NCBI GenBank assembly: GCA_031769625.1
Contig: JAUIMM010000519.1
Span: forward strand, 553,501 to 617,500
Origin: Taudactylus pleione
Lineage: Eukaryota > Chordata > Amphibia > Anura > Myobatrachidae
Direction of reading: 5' to 3'
Length of the DNA: 64,000 nt
Shown here: in pieces, positions 30,215 through 41,367 of the stretch
Numbering within the stretch: the stretch's first letter is position 1
How the letters are laid out: each line of letters starts with the position of its first letter
The notes under the pieces: model-generated
Databases searched by the model: none
What the model saw: the letters and a program-made list of their open reading frames with translations, nothing else
Told to the model about the DNA's origin: nothing
Made by a program: the position numbers and the translations under genes

Positions 30215-33200
30215 TTACTTCCTTGAGAAGGGGTCGCTCCACACTTTTAAGCCTAAAAGGAGATAGAACAGTGAAAACATAAATGGATAGCAAATATACA
30301 TATACATGGACAATAAACACACATTTGTAGCGTTCATAGTGAACCAAGTTGATTTTTTGCCGATTTCGTACTAACTCTGTCCTGATACACTGGAAACATC
30401 ATATTTTATAACACAGTATAAATTAAACATGGTTCTAAGTTATTGAAGCAGTATATATTCAAAGTCAATGGTTGGTTAAATAAATACAGTTCTTCAACTT
30501 TGAGATCCAGTTTCTCCAAATTGACTCTCATGGACTTGGGGCCTGATTGGGAGCTGCACACTATTGCTCAGCTCACTGTGACTTGGAGCCTGATTGGGAG
30601 CTGCACACTATTGCTCAGCTCACTGTGACTTGGAGCCTGATTGGGAGCTGCACACTATTGCTCAGCCACTGTGACTTGGGGCCTGATTGGGAGCTGCACA
30701 CTATTGCTCAGCCACAGTGACTTGGGGCCTGATTGGGAGCTGCACACTATTGCTCAGCCACTGTGACTTGGGGCCTGATTGGTAGCTGCACACTATTGCT
30801 CAGCTCACTGTAAATGGATAGCAAATATACATATACATGGACAATAAACACACATTTGTAGCGTTCATAGTGAACCAAGTTGATTTTTTGCCGATTTCGT
30901 ACTAACACTGCCCTGATACACTGGAAACATCATATTTTATAAAATAGTATAAATTAAACATGGTTCTAAGTTATTGAAGCAGTAAATATTCAAAGTCAAT
31001 GGTTGGTTAAATAAATACAGTTCTTCAACTTTGAAATCCAGTTTCTCCAAATTGACTCTCATGGACTTGGGGCCTGATTGGGAGCTGCACACTATTGCTC
31101 AGCTCACTGTGACTTGGGGCGTGATTGGGAGCTGCACACTATTGCTCAGCCACTGTGACTTGGGGCCTGATTGGGAGCTGCACACTATTGCTCAGCCACT
31201 GTGACTTGGGGCCTGATTGGGAGCTGCACACTATTGCTCAGCCACTGTGACTTGGGGCCTGATTGGGAGCTGCACACTATTGCTCAGCTCACTGTGACTT
31301 GGGGCCTGATTGGGAGCTGCACACTATTGCTCAGCCACTGTGACTTGGGGCCTGATTGGGAGTTGCACACTATTGCTCAGCTCACTGTGACTTGGGGCCT
31401 GATTGGGAGCTGCACACTATTGCTCAGCCACTGTGACTTGGGGCCTGATTGGGAGTTGCACACTATTGCTCAGCTCACTGTGACTTGGGGCCTGATTGGG
31501 AGCTGCACACTATTGCTCAGCTCACTGTGACTTGGGGCCTGATTGGGAGTTGCACACTATTGCTCAGCTCACTGTGACTTGGGGCCTGATTGGGAGCTGC
31601 ACACTATTGCTCAGCCACTGTGACTTGGGGCCTGATTGGGAGCTGCACACTATTGCTCAGCTCACTGTGACTTGGGGCCTGATTGGGAGCTGCACACTAT
31701 TGCTCAGCCACTGTGACTTGGGGCCTGATTGGGAGCTGCACACTATTGCTCAGCTCACTGTGACTTGGGGCCTGATTGGGAGCTGCACACTATTGCTCAG
31801 CCACTGTGACTTGGGGCCTGATTGGGAGCTGCACACTATTGCTCAGCTCACTGTGACTTGGGGCCTGATTGGGAGCTGCACACTATTGCTCAGCTCACTG
31901 TGACTTGGGGCCTGATTGGGAGCTGCACACTATTGCTCAGCTCACTGTGACTTGGGGCCTGATTGGGAGCTGCACACTATTGCTCAGCTCACTGTGACTT
32001 GGGGCCTGATTGGGAGCTGCACACTATTGCTCAGCCACTGTGACTTGGGGCCTGATTGGGAGCTGCACACTATTGCTCAGCCACTGTGACTTGGGGCCTG
32101 ATTGGGAGTTGCACACTATTGCTCAGCTCACTGTGACTTGGGGCCTGATTGGGAGCTGCACACTATTGCTCAGCCACTGTGACTTGGGGCCTGATTGGGA
32201 GCTGCACACTATTGCTCAGCCACTGTGACTTGGGGCCTGATTGGGAGATGCACACTATTGCTCAGCCACTGTGACTTGGGGCCTGATTGGGAGCTGCACA
32301 CTATTGCTCAGCCACTGTGACTTGGGGCCTGATTGGGAGCTGCACACTATTGCTCAGCTCACTGTGACTTGGGGCCTGATTGGGAGCTGCACACTATTGC
32401 TCAGCCACTGTGACTTGGGGCCTGATTGGGAGCTGCACACTATTGCTCAGCCACTGTGACTTGGGGCCTGATTGGGAGCTGCACACTATTGCTCAGCCAC
32501 TGTGACTTGGGGCCTGATTGGGAGCTGCACACTATTGCTCAGCCACTGTGACTTGGGGCCTGATTGGGAGCTGCACACTATTGCTCAGCCACTGTGACTT
32601 GGGGCCTGATTGGGAGCTGCACACTATTGCTCAGCCACTGTGACTTGGGGCCTGATTGGGAGCTGCACACTATTGCTCAGCTCACTGTGACTTGGGGCCT
32701 GATTGGGAGTTGCACACTATTGCTCAGCGGCAATAGTATACTTATGCCGCATGAGGCATCTAGTGTAAATATACACCCACATCCGGTATCGCAGATCTGT
32801 TGGCTGCATCCAAAGATGCAGTATGGGATCACTCTGCGTGACACCGGCCATCCTGACTAACCTGATCTCTAGAACGCTGTCCGTCATCCCCCCAGTTCCT
32901 GCCCACAAACGCCCGCAGCACATAAATCATGCTGCGGTGTAGGGAGCACAGCGAGTGTTTTTGCAGAACGAGATCTGCACATGCGCATTACGACATCTGT
33001 GCATTTCGCAAACCTCACACCATCGGAGATGTACGTTAACGATCCGGTTTACGTACATCTCTGAATAAAACCTTTGCTTCACTTTAACTCTGAACCCTCC
33101 ATATATGTGAAAGCCTCATGCTGAAATCAGACATTACATGAAATGCCTATCCATATACTGACAATCTCATTCTATGCAGTGAAGAGAAAAAATGCTATTG

Positions 33201-36024
33201 CTAAAATAGGGAAGTAATTAGTTTGTCGATCTCGATTATGTTGACAGTCAATATGTCAACATCATTTTATCAACAGGATAGTGCCGACGCTGTTGTAATG
33301 TTATTTTAAAGCAATGTACCAGTGTCGGCATTATAACTTGAACATGATCTCAAAGCATCATGTTATTTCCTACAACCCTTTATAGTCCTTATTTTCGGAT
33401 GTATATACTGTGTTTCCATAGGATATATACCTGTGGGCTGTACATTTTCCTGTATGACACCAGCTCGGTTTACGGTTTGTTCTTTCTCTGGAAAAAATAA
33501 ACAGGAGAACATTGATATACACTACACATACTGTACTTTCTGAATTCTCACTTAACAAATATTCTGCAGTCTCATAATATAAGCAATTTATTGATATTTC
33601 CACATATCTTTCAAATGTGTCAGTTGAAAATGTCTAGAGACTGCTACACAAATGGAGTTTATGGAAGGCAGTACTGTGTTTTAAAACAACGTGTAAGTTT
33701 TACACACCAGTGGTTCCTAACGCCAGTCCTCAAGTACAGCCAACAGGTCATGTTTTCTGGATTTGTTTAATCATGTACAAGTGAGTTAATCTATTTTGCT
33801 GGGTGTGTAATCGGGATGTAGTTAAAATACCGGCGGAAGGGATTCCGGCCGCCAATATACCGACGCTGGAATCCTGACCGCCGGCAAAATGCTGACAACG
33901 CTATCCCAAAAGGGATCAGGATATCGGCATCTCGAACGTCCGGACGGCGGTGAGTATGTCACCTTCACGAGGATCGGGGGGGCGGGGTTAAGCACCCCTG
34001 GGAGGATTTAGGGCTAGACACCCCCCCAGGGAGGGTTAGGGTGCGGGGAGGGAATGTTAGAGTTAGGCTCCCCCCCTGGGAGACTTAAGTTTAGGGTGTG
34101 GGTGGGGGGGGGTTAGGTTTAGGCACCACTGGGGGGAACTTAGGGTAAGCCACTCCCCAGGGAGGTTAGGGACCATTAAGAGAAGGTTAGGGTACTTACC
34201 TCTCCTGTCGGGATCTTCACAGTCCAGGCTTCCGGCGTCTGTATTTGAACCGGCGGCTATTGAGGTATATCATACCCATTCCATGTAATTATCCCACCTG
34301 CTTCCACAGACGGAAATCCTCAGAACATGACCAGTTGAGGGTTCTTAAGGACTGGAGTTGAGAAACATTGCTCTAGATCAGTGTTTCCCAGCTCCAGTCA
34401 TCATGTAATGCTAACAGAGCATGTCTTCCATGCTGGAACACAGGTATATGCATTACTTGTGATTCTATGAGGAGACCTCATGACATCATAGATCGAGGAA
34501 TGTCGAATGTCCGCACAACTTCGGAAATAGAATGTCCCATCCATCGGACACCCTCTATCCTACTCCGTTCGAAAGCTGATGAGCAGCCTAGCCATTGTTC
34601 AAACTGACTAACGAGATGTCAGATTACAAATAATGCAGGTCTGGGCATTTCCAAGATGTCACAGTACGGTGATGCCACCTACCATTATCTTTACATACTG
34701 CTATCCCATGATTTTTTCACACTTCAGTATATAGCATCCAGTGAGGTGGAAAACACTGAGGGGTATATTTACTAAAGTGCGGGTTTATAGAAGTGGAGGT
34801 GTTGCCCACAACAACCAATCGGATTCTTGCTATTATCTTCTAGAAGGTGCTAGATTAATGTTAAGTAGAATCTGATTGGTTGCTATGGGCAACATCTCCG
34901 CCTCTATAAATTCGCACTTTAGTAAATAACCCCAAGTCTGTGGCTAACAAACATTTGGCTGCTTATGATCTGTTGCTTATTTGGGTGTTATGGCCACCAA
35001 TGTATCAATGCATATTATACATGTCCTGGTCCTGCATTGTATTGTATTGTACTATAAGTCACTTTTTTGGTTATGTATGTACTTTGTAAGGCGCTGCGGA
35101 ACACTTGTGGCGCCTTATAAATAAACAATGATAATAATAATAATAATAACAAGGTGAGGTGTGTACATGCACAAATTGTATCTGTCCTGTGACAGGCATG
35201 CAGAAAACTTGATTGGGTCAGAGTCAGACAGCAATGGGAGTACCTTGTCCAGTGGGACAAGAGGACATGCACCCTGTATCTCCCCCTTAATCCCACTCTG
35301 CATTCAGATTATGTTTATTATGGAAGATACTTAAACCTCGTGTGTCATATTGATGTAAAAATTTACATTTTAGCACATACATTATATGCAGAATTGCCAT
35401 AATCCAAAGGAGCAATATGTTATGGAGCCATATGGGTCAAGTATAAGCACCGCACATGCTAAATACAAGGCATTCTTGTAATAAATAAAAATAAGTAATA
35501 TGAATATCTGACAGAATAACACAAATAATCATTTGTGATTTTTAAAAGTTAAGAGGTATCATATTGTGCTGCAATACATAGCAAGCAATGGAATACAACC
35601 TGTCATTTTTCTAGTGTCATTTATTAAACAAAAGCATATGTCTGATCGGTTGTTATGGGTTAAAGTACTTAGCACTATTTTATTAAAGAGGCATGGTTAC
35701 AGTATGTATTATTTACTGGCAGGGGGTGGCTTATTAACAGTAACTCAACTGTGCTTTACTTATTTACACCTAATAGTTCATACAATAACTGACACATGTG
35801 AGTGCAGGTAGGACAACATGCACACATACTGTAAGCAACACAGCTGCCTATAATAACTAATAATAGTGTAACAGCAAGTAGTGTGACATCAGTGGCTGCA
35901 GAATGTAACACTTACTGTAGTCCTCTATGTGCTCCAGTGGGTGATAATAGATGGGGTAGAAGGCTGCGGCTACTGCAGCAATAAACCCCCCAAATATCAG
36001 CATTACACTGCTGTTCCGGGACAT
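30215..36024 (-). CDS. SMIM20: SMIM20 (small integral membrane protein 20; phoenixin precursor)
   Basis: Three coding exons on the minus strand: 36024-35916, 33487-33431 and 30252-30215, all with GT-AG introns (2.4 and 3.2 kb), giving 67 residues, the length of the human protein as I recall it. Exon 1 encodes [20 protein letters not shown] and then [15 protein letters not shown], the single membrane segment. Exon 2 continues [20 protein letters not shown] across the junction. Exon 3 ends [11 protein letters not shown] and a stop. In mammals the protein sits in the mitochondrial inner membrane (MITRAC7, a chaperone of COX1 in complex IV assembly) and is also the source of the amidated peptide phoenixin. 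The mammalian end is DPFGRK; here serine replaces the glycine needed for amidation. SMIM20 is divergent from SEL1L3, as in human. Confidence 0.95.
30281..31071. repeat. 531-bp direct duplication within SMIM20 intron 2
   Basis: 30281-30541 (from aaatggatagcaaatataca to the first minisatellite unit) recurs at 30812-31071 with a handful of changes. The duplicated segment carries both unique intron sequence and several repeat units, so the array has duplicated at a higher order. Confidence 0.9.
30528..32728 (+). repeat. 46/47-bp minisatellite in SMIM20 intron 2, roughly 40 units
   Basis: The unit reads cactgtgacttggggcctga, ttgggagctgcacactattg, ctcag, with a two-way length variant at the join (cagccactg or cagctcactg). 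It is interrupted by a copy of unique flank at 30812-31060. The units are highly homogeneous; some carry ttgggagttgc. Open frames across the array are periodic artefacts. Confidence 0.97.
32760..33420. other. SMIM20 intron 2, remaining sequence
   Basis: 33220-33330 has scattered GTCGA/GTTGAC words like the element at 25010. Otherwise nothing was recognised. Confidence 0.35.
33708..34370. mobile_element. hAT-type MITE with a second element inserted
   Basis: The left end cagtggttcctaacgccagt and the right end, whose reverse complement is caatgtttctcaactccagt, are hAT-like termini. The middle (about 33815-34275) is a different repeat with cgggatgtagttaaaatacc at its start, several ccggcggt-type words and a core of TTAGG-rich, G-rich short repeats (33960-34190). 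It resembles 56720-56875. It lies in SMIM20 intron 1. Confidence 0.55.
34390..34750. other. SMIM20 intron 1 sequence
   Basis: Starts with another hAT-type end (cagtgtttcccagctccagt, 34379). Nothing else recognised. Confidence 0.35.
34756..34933. mobile_element. Palindromic MITE (TTTACTAAA family), intact
   Basis: Ends gaggggtatatttactaaag and ctttagtaaataacccc. The arms contain gttgcccacaacaaccaatc and its near reverse complement around a short loop ttctagaaggtgctag. It is the most complete copy of the family in the window. Confidence 0.85.
35000..35155 (+). mobile_element. CR1/L2-type LINE (or LINE-derived SINE) 3' end
   Basis: The sequence tgtaaggcgctgcggaacac then tggcgccttataaataaac ends in (ATA)n at 35127-35150. 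A GCGCT...GCGCC hairpin followed by an A/T-rich microsatellite tail is the usual 3' end of such LINEs in amphibians. It lies in SMIM20 intron 1. 35160-35900, downstream, holds no recognisable feature. Confidence 0.6.
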
Positions 36025-36232
36025 GTCTAATGCTCACAGCCTCACACTGCAAGGACAGCAGCACTGACTGCTTCCTGCTCATTATCCACCTGTGACATCA
36101 TCACCTGGTCATGTGACTCAAGGCTGCAGTCACATGGTACGAAGTGCAGGGTGCACATGTTTCTGTTTCTTCCTCCTGTCACTGTGTAGTGTGTACAGTG
36201 TGTATCAGCTGAAACTGAAAGCACAGGAGGAG
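36025..36232 (-). promoter_or_regulatory. Likely SMIM20 promoter and 5' UTR
   Basis: The region upstream of the ATG contains tgacatcatc (CRE-like) and ggtcatgtgac (E-box-like, at about 36107-36117), but no clear TATA box. The assignment rests on position only. Confidence 0.4.
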
Positions 36233-36466
36233 GAGGATGGGACATCGAAAGAAAACATTGGAAGTACCGATGTTTTTAACATTGAATACAAAACATTATT
36301 TAGATATAAACATTGGTTCTCTAGAACCGATGTTTACCGATGTTGTTGTTTTTTTTTTTTTTTTTAATCAAACTGTATTTAAACTTATAATAGACTAATA
36401 AACTTTTAAAATAAGCTTATACTATATGGCTATCTTCATGGAGGCAAACATATACAGTATATATAC

Positions 36467-36499
<33 letters not shown>

Positions 36500-36755
36500 T
36501 AGGGATGTGCAGGCTCGGATAGGTTCGAGTTTGCACGTGGAGTTCGGATTTTTCCCTCCAAAAAAACGGAACTCAGAACGAGGCAAAACGTCATCTTACA
36601 TGGACGAACATCATCATTCCTGGACAAAAGACCAGGAATGATGATGTTCGTCCATGTAAGATGACGTTTTGCCTCGTTCTGAGTTCCGTTTTTTTGGAGG
36701 GAAAAATCCGAACTCCACGTGCAAACTCGAACCTATCCGAGCCTGCACATCCCTA
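36500..36755. repeat. Hairpin with perfect 124-bp arms and 8-base loop
   Basis: Arm 36500-36623 is the exact reverse complement of 36632-36755 as far as I can read, with the loop acaaaaga. The arms continue into (TA)n on both sides (about 36478-36499 and 36756-36780), extending the palindrome further. It lies 476 bases upstream of the SMIM20 start codon. A single-arm relative is at 4044-4158. Confidence 0.95.
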
Positions 36756-36821
36756 ATATATATATATATATATATATATACATACATACATACAAAGCAG
36801 CACAAGAGGGTGTTTGATTTC

Positions 36822-37131
36822 AAGGGAGCTCCCGCAGCTATTCAGCTATCCCGCCTGTTTGGGCGCGCTTAGGATTTCTTCTCGCACCCCCCTGGGGATG
36901 CGAGGAGAAATCCGACCAAAGTGCTGGGTGTGCAGCTGTTTTTCTGCTTAGCACGGCACTAACAGCCGCGCGCCCGGCTCTTTGGTCAGAGAATGCCGGT
37001 TAACGCGCCTTAACACCCTTGTTTAGGCGCGATAGGCACGATAACCGGCATTCTCCGACCACACAGCACACTGAATTGAATAGCTCTGGGAGCTCGCTCC
37101 CGGCGCTATTCAATTCGCGTTGAATTGAATC
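36822..37131. mobile_element. MITE with GAATTGAAT-type ends
   Basis: Same family, opposite orientation, as 39188-39530. Shared blocks include ggtcggagaatgccgg and gctgtttttctgc words, and the GAATTGAATAGCGCCGGGAGC arm. The left end is degraded. Confidence 0.65.
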
Positions 37132-37976
37132 GCCTCCTCTGTCTCCTCAAGTCCTCCCTCTCGCTCTCCCAGCTCCTCACCAATGATGTTACGACAGAAA
37201 CTTGGCACCGCTAGGTCTGTCACATGCACAGTGCACATGCAGTGAGTGCCTGACAGCGACACTGTGAGACTGACAGCTCAGTTACCAATAGCTGCAGCAG
37301 CCAGACACCCCAGCAGCCAACCAATGTTCACTGAGAACAGCACCAGTGACAGTGAGCCAGGGGTGGGACTGTCCTATGTGCTGCTGCTAATTGGCTGATC
37401 AGAGTGTTTGTTACTCTATTTTGAAGTTGTAACTGACTATAAAACAAGGAGAGAGCCAGCTGGCAGCCCAAAGCAGTGGCAGCACCACATAGTGTCACAA
37501 AAAAAAAAAAAAAAAACATTGGAAAAGCAGCGACAAAACATCGGGGGAGAAATCTTGCGATGGTAATGAAACATTGAATCAAAAACATTGCAGGGTTAAA
37601 CATCAAACATTGAAACCATTATACCGATGTTTCCGATGAAACATCAAATGATTCCCATCCCTAAGAAGGAGAGTCACTGAGGGAGGTGGGTGGTAATGTT
37701 GTGCACTGGTGGTAAGAGAGAAATGTGATAGGAAAGGAGGATGTGTGGCAAAAGCTGGCAGGGAGGGTGTGCATGGTATAGGCTGGTGGGCAAAGGGTTT
37801 GTTTAATAATAGCTGTTGAGCAGGGTCATGTGGGATAAAAGCTAGAGGACAGGAAGGCATGTGTGATAAATGCAGGAGGGCATGTGGGCAGAGCCGGAGT
37901 TAGACCTCAAGGGGCCCTAGACAAGATAGCAGTTTGGGGCCCACTTCCCGCAACACTGTATCTACATAGATAGAAA

Positions 37977-38152
37977 GGAGTCTATTTACTATGCAGTGTT
38001 AGGAGACAGAGTGAAAAGTTATAAGGTGCCAGCCAATCAGCTCCCAACTGTCATCTCACAGGCTGTGTTTGAAAAATGACAGTTGGGAGCTGATTGGCTG
38101 GCACCTTATCACTTTTCACTCTGTCTCCTAACACTGCTTAGTAAATAGACCC
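37977..38152. mobile_element. Palindromic MITE (CTTAGTAAATAGACCCC family)
   Basis: Near-perfect inverted arms around the loop ggctgtgtttgaaaaatgac; very similar to 5997-6192 apart from a short internal deletion. Immediately to the right, 38158-38270 holds a second inverted repeat (gtaaaaactgc and gcagtttttac, with cactaggtcaag and cttgacctagtg). Confidence 0.85.
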
Positions 38153-38749
38153 CATAATCATCTAGTGACATTGTAAAAACTGCTTATGTACAGTAGGTGT
38201 CACTAGGTCAAGTCTTGACCTAGTGACACTCACTGGATATGTGCAGTTTTTACAATGTCACTAGATGAATATATATATATATATATATACACATACACAC
38301 AACAGAGTAATCGGGCTAATTGATTATTCCCATTGAGATAGATACACATATTGGGATCCAAACCCACTCAAACGTAGTGATCCGAGCCGGCTCGGGCTTT
38401 CCCGCCTGACTCAAATCTCAAAACGAGGCAAAACCTCATCATCCCGCTGTCAGATTCTCGCAGGTTTTGGATTGTATAAAAGGTCCTGCGATCGCCGCCA
38501 TTTTCATTCATGCTGTGGAGAGTGAAGAGCAAGGAGGGGGCTGTGGTTGCTGTGTATAGGGGCTGGCTACTGTTGTCACTTGTCAGGGGCTGGCTGTTGT
38601 CCATAGGGGCTGGCTGGCTGTTGTACTGTCCATAGGGGCTGGCTGTTGTCCTGTCCATAGGGGCTGGCTGGCTGGCTGTGCTGCTGTGTTGTTCAGGGGG
38701 TGCTCTGTCCATCGGGGGTGCTCTTCACCCCCAGTGTGAAAAAATATTT

Positions 38750-40035
38750 TTTTTGTGTGTGCGAGTGTTAGCCACACTTAGCTGCGCAGGGGTGTTGCCT
38801 GTATCATTTATCAAGGGGCTGCTACCTCGTTCAGGGGTGCTCTCCCCAACCACAAGTGCCCAAAAAAAAATGAATCAATGTTTTTTTTTTCTGTGTGTGT
38901 GTGTGCGCATTAGCCCCACTTATCACCAGCAACGTAGCTGCACAGGGGTGCTGCCTGTGTCATTTATCAAGGGGCTGCTGTCTCGTTCAGGGGTGCACTC
39001 CCCCCCCAAGTGCCAAAAAATATTAATCCAATCAATGTGTTTTATTTTCTGTGTGTGCACAATAGCCCCACTTATCACCAGCAACGTAGCTGCGCAGGGG
39101 TGCTGCCTTTTTTCATTTATCAAGAGGCTGCTGCCTCGTTCAGGGGTGCTCTCCACCCCAAGTGCCAAAAAAAATTAATTCAATCAATGGGGGGAATTCA
39201 ATTCAACGTGAATTGAATAGCGCCGGGAGCAAACTCCCGGAGCTATTCAATTCAGTGTGCTGTGTGGACGGAGAATGCCGGTTCTCGCTCCTTAACAAGG
39301 GTGTTAAGGCGCGGTAACCAGCATTCTCCGACCAAAGTGCCGTGCGCGCATCTGTTAGCGCCGTGCTATGCAGAAAAACAGCTGCGTGCCTGGCACTTTG
39401 GTCAGATTTGCATTCCCAGGAAGGTGCGAGAAGAAATCCTTAGCCCGCCAAAACAGCGCGGTGTATTGAATAGCTTCGGGAGCTCCCTCCCATCACTATT
39501 CAACATTGCACTGAATTGAATTCCCTCCAATGTGTTTTTTTTTCTGTGTGTGTGCGCATTAGCCCCACTTTTCACCAGCAACGTAGCTGCACAGGGGTGC
39601 TGCCTGTGTCATTTATCAAGGGGCTGCTGCCTCGTTCAGGGGTGCTCTCCCCCCAAGTGCCAAAAAATAAATGAATCCAACAAATGTGGTTTTTTTTCTG
39701 TGTGTGTGTGCGCGCATTAGCCCCACTTATCACCGGCAACGTAGCTGCGTAGGAGTGCTGCCTGTGTCATTTATCAAAGGGCTGCTGCCTCATTCAGGGT
39801 TGCTCTCCCCCCCAAGTGCCAAATTTTTTTTAAATCCAATCAATCAATCGTGTTTTATTTCTGTGTGCGTTCGCGGGTTAGGTACACTTATCACCAGTAA
39901 TGTAGCTGCGCAGAGGTGCTGCCTGTGTCGTTTATCAAGAGGCTGCTGCCTTGTTCAGGGGTGCTCTCCTCCCCAAGTGCCAAAAAAAAAATTAATCAGT
40001 GTTTTTATTCTGTGTGTGTGTGCGTTAGCCATGAG
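38750..40035 (+). repeat. Tandem repeats of about 145-160 bp, six or seven units
   Basis: Each unit carries ttagccccacttatcaccag, then gggtgctgcctgtgtcattt, then gctgcctcgttcaggggtgc and a poly-A-rich joint. Units start near 38750, 38890, 39045, 39540, 39700 and 39860. A MITE interrupts the third and fourth. Before them, 38525-38695 has short ggggctggctgttgtcc repeats. Confidence 0.85.
39188..39530. mobile_element. MITE inserted in the tandem array
   Basis: The ends ggggaattcaattcaacg and cactgaattgaattccctc form an inverted repeat. The flanks share caatg, which may be the target duplication. It belongs to the same family as 36822-37131. Confidence 0.75.
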
Positions 40036-40559
40036 ATCAAAAACACCTTAGCTGAGATTTGCATAAACATTTTCAAAAGGTGAAAATAGAGGATATGGTT
40101 TAAAAAATTTAATAAACTCAAGCAACTAAAACTGTGTTTTCTGATTATAGTGTCCCTACTCCCAGTCCCTACCCATGGCCCCTCTATCTGAATTTCAGTG
40201 AGTCAGAGGGGCAACTACATGCAACTGTATTCCAGAGTGCAGCTGCTCCTCCTGTAGCACAGGTCAGAAGATGTGTAGGGGGTGTGGTGATGATATGGAC
40301 TATAATGGAGCTCACATCCACTAAAGTGGACAATGAATCCCCAATCTAACGGGGAGCGCAGCTGTAATTTATACACAACACAGGATGGGATGATGATATG
40401 AGTTTGGGTAATGGTATAATCTGGGGTGATATATACATCATTTTCACACAATATTAATTTGTCCCCGCTGGAATCCACCATTACAGGTGGCTCTGTAATT
40501 TTTGCAAGTAATTGACGGTAAAGGTCTTTCTCATAGAATTTGTAGATCATTTTGAGGGA

Positions 40560-40713
40560 CATAATTTTTTCCACATTTTGGGGAAGTAGTCTCAGCCAGG
40601 CCGATCACTGACAAGGTTCCCGGCTGTGCTGAAAACTATGAGTACACACTGGAAGGTGGGCAGCTGGCAGTTTTGTGTAAGGGCCTCCAAATTGCCTCTT
40701 TTTCCTGCCAGTA
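40560..40713 (-). pseudogene. hAT transposase C-terminal dimerisation domain, remnant
   Basis: On the minus strand the frame reads YWQEKEAIWRPLHKTA, then CPPSSVYS, a stop, and FSAQPGTL, matching the hAT C-terminal pattern of a tryptophan-rich start, P-x-SS-x-x-S/E and FS-x-A-G. The stop codon and later frameshifts show it is dead. The 119-codon frame that follows (40574-40215) begins EKIMSLKM, close to the end of this domain, but its later part is not recognised. Confidence 0.6.
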
Positions 40714-41155
40714 GTTATTTACATGTATCTCTCTTCAGATCTGTGTCCGTTGGGAAAAAAAACAATGTCTTCATCCCTTCTGGGATGAAAATCCCCTCCC
40801 AGCAGCAGGCATGGTGCTCAAGAATTCTCAAGAAAGACACAACGTAAGACTTAAACCTTACATCTTACTTGTTGCATTTGCTGCTCTGTTCCGCTTGTCC
40901 ACAATATCTGCTTCGGTTTAGTGGACAGTGGGTACAACGGCAGTTTAAACTGAAGGCCACTAACGAACTATGTTTTTTTTAATGTCCCTGTACAGGTTGG
41001 GAAATGCTTTTTCGGAAGGTTTGCAAAGGATTATTTAACAGTCAATTGTTTTTGGAAAGCACTCTTCCTGGTCCCTTTCTGGGATGAAAATCCACTCTTA
41101 GCTGCAGAAGCAGGCGCAGGATTCTCAAGAAAGACACAGCGTAGGGCCTTAAGGG

Positions 41156-41367
41156 GTAAATTTAATATACTAAAGTGAGAGTTTTTAGAAGTGAGTTTTA
41201 GAAGTGATGTTGCTTGCCCATAGCAAATAATCAGATTCTAGCTATTATCTTCTGGAGAGTGCTAGGTAAATGATGTTAAGTAGAATCTGACTGGTTGCTA
41301 TGGGCAACATCACATCTAAAACACACTTGTAAAAACTCTTAACTTTAGTAAATTAAATGTACCCCTT
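41156..41367. mobile_element. Palindromic MITE (TTTACTAAA family)
   Basis: Contains agaagtgatgttgcttgccc and the opposite arm tggttgctatgggcaacatc with ends ggggtaaatttaatatacta and agtaaattaaatgtacccct. More diverged than the copy at 34756. Confidence 0.75.

Larger units (their letters stand above)
36233..37662. mobile_element. Decayed hAT-like element with nested repeats
   Basis: Ends resemble each other in inverse: gatgggacatcgaaag at the left and the reverse complement of gggatgggaatcatttgatg at the right. Both flanks are rich in ACATTG/CGATGTTT words. An internal TATA-type start (gactataaaacaaggagaga, 37434) looks like a transposon promoter. It contains a (TA)n tract with the hairpin at 36500 and the MITE at 36822. 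No transposase frame remains. Confidence 0.4.

Noticed and set aside
30281..31071. Repeated units as a possible CRISPR array
   Set aside because: There are no unique spacers between repeats, and the genome is a vertebrate with introns and transposons.
31171..31903. Open frames of 119-135 codons with repeated [19 protein letters not shown] motif
   Set aside because: They run through the 46/47-bp minisatellite; unit length leaves frames open by periodicity. No start context, splice sites or homology.
35566..35811. 81-codon plus-strand frame in SMIM20 intron 1
   Set aside because: No homology recognised, no splice context and opposite strand to the gene; chance frame.
38678..39178. 166-codon frame with repeated GVLPVSFIKGLL motif
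   Set aside because: It passes through the 150-bp tandem repeats of a hAT remnant; the frame is open only because units are similar.
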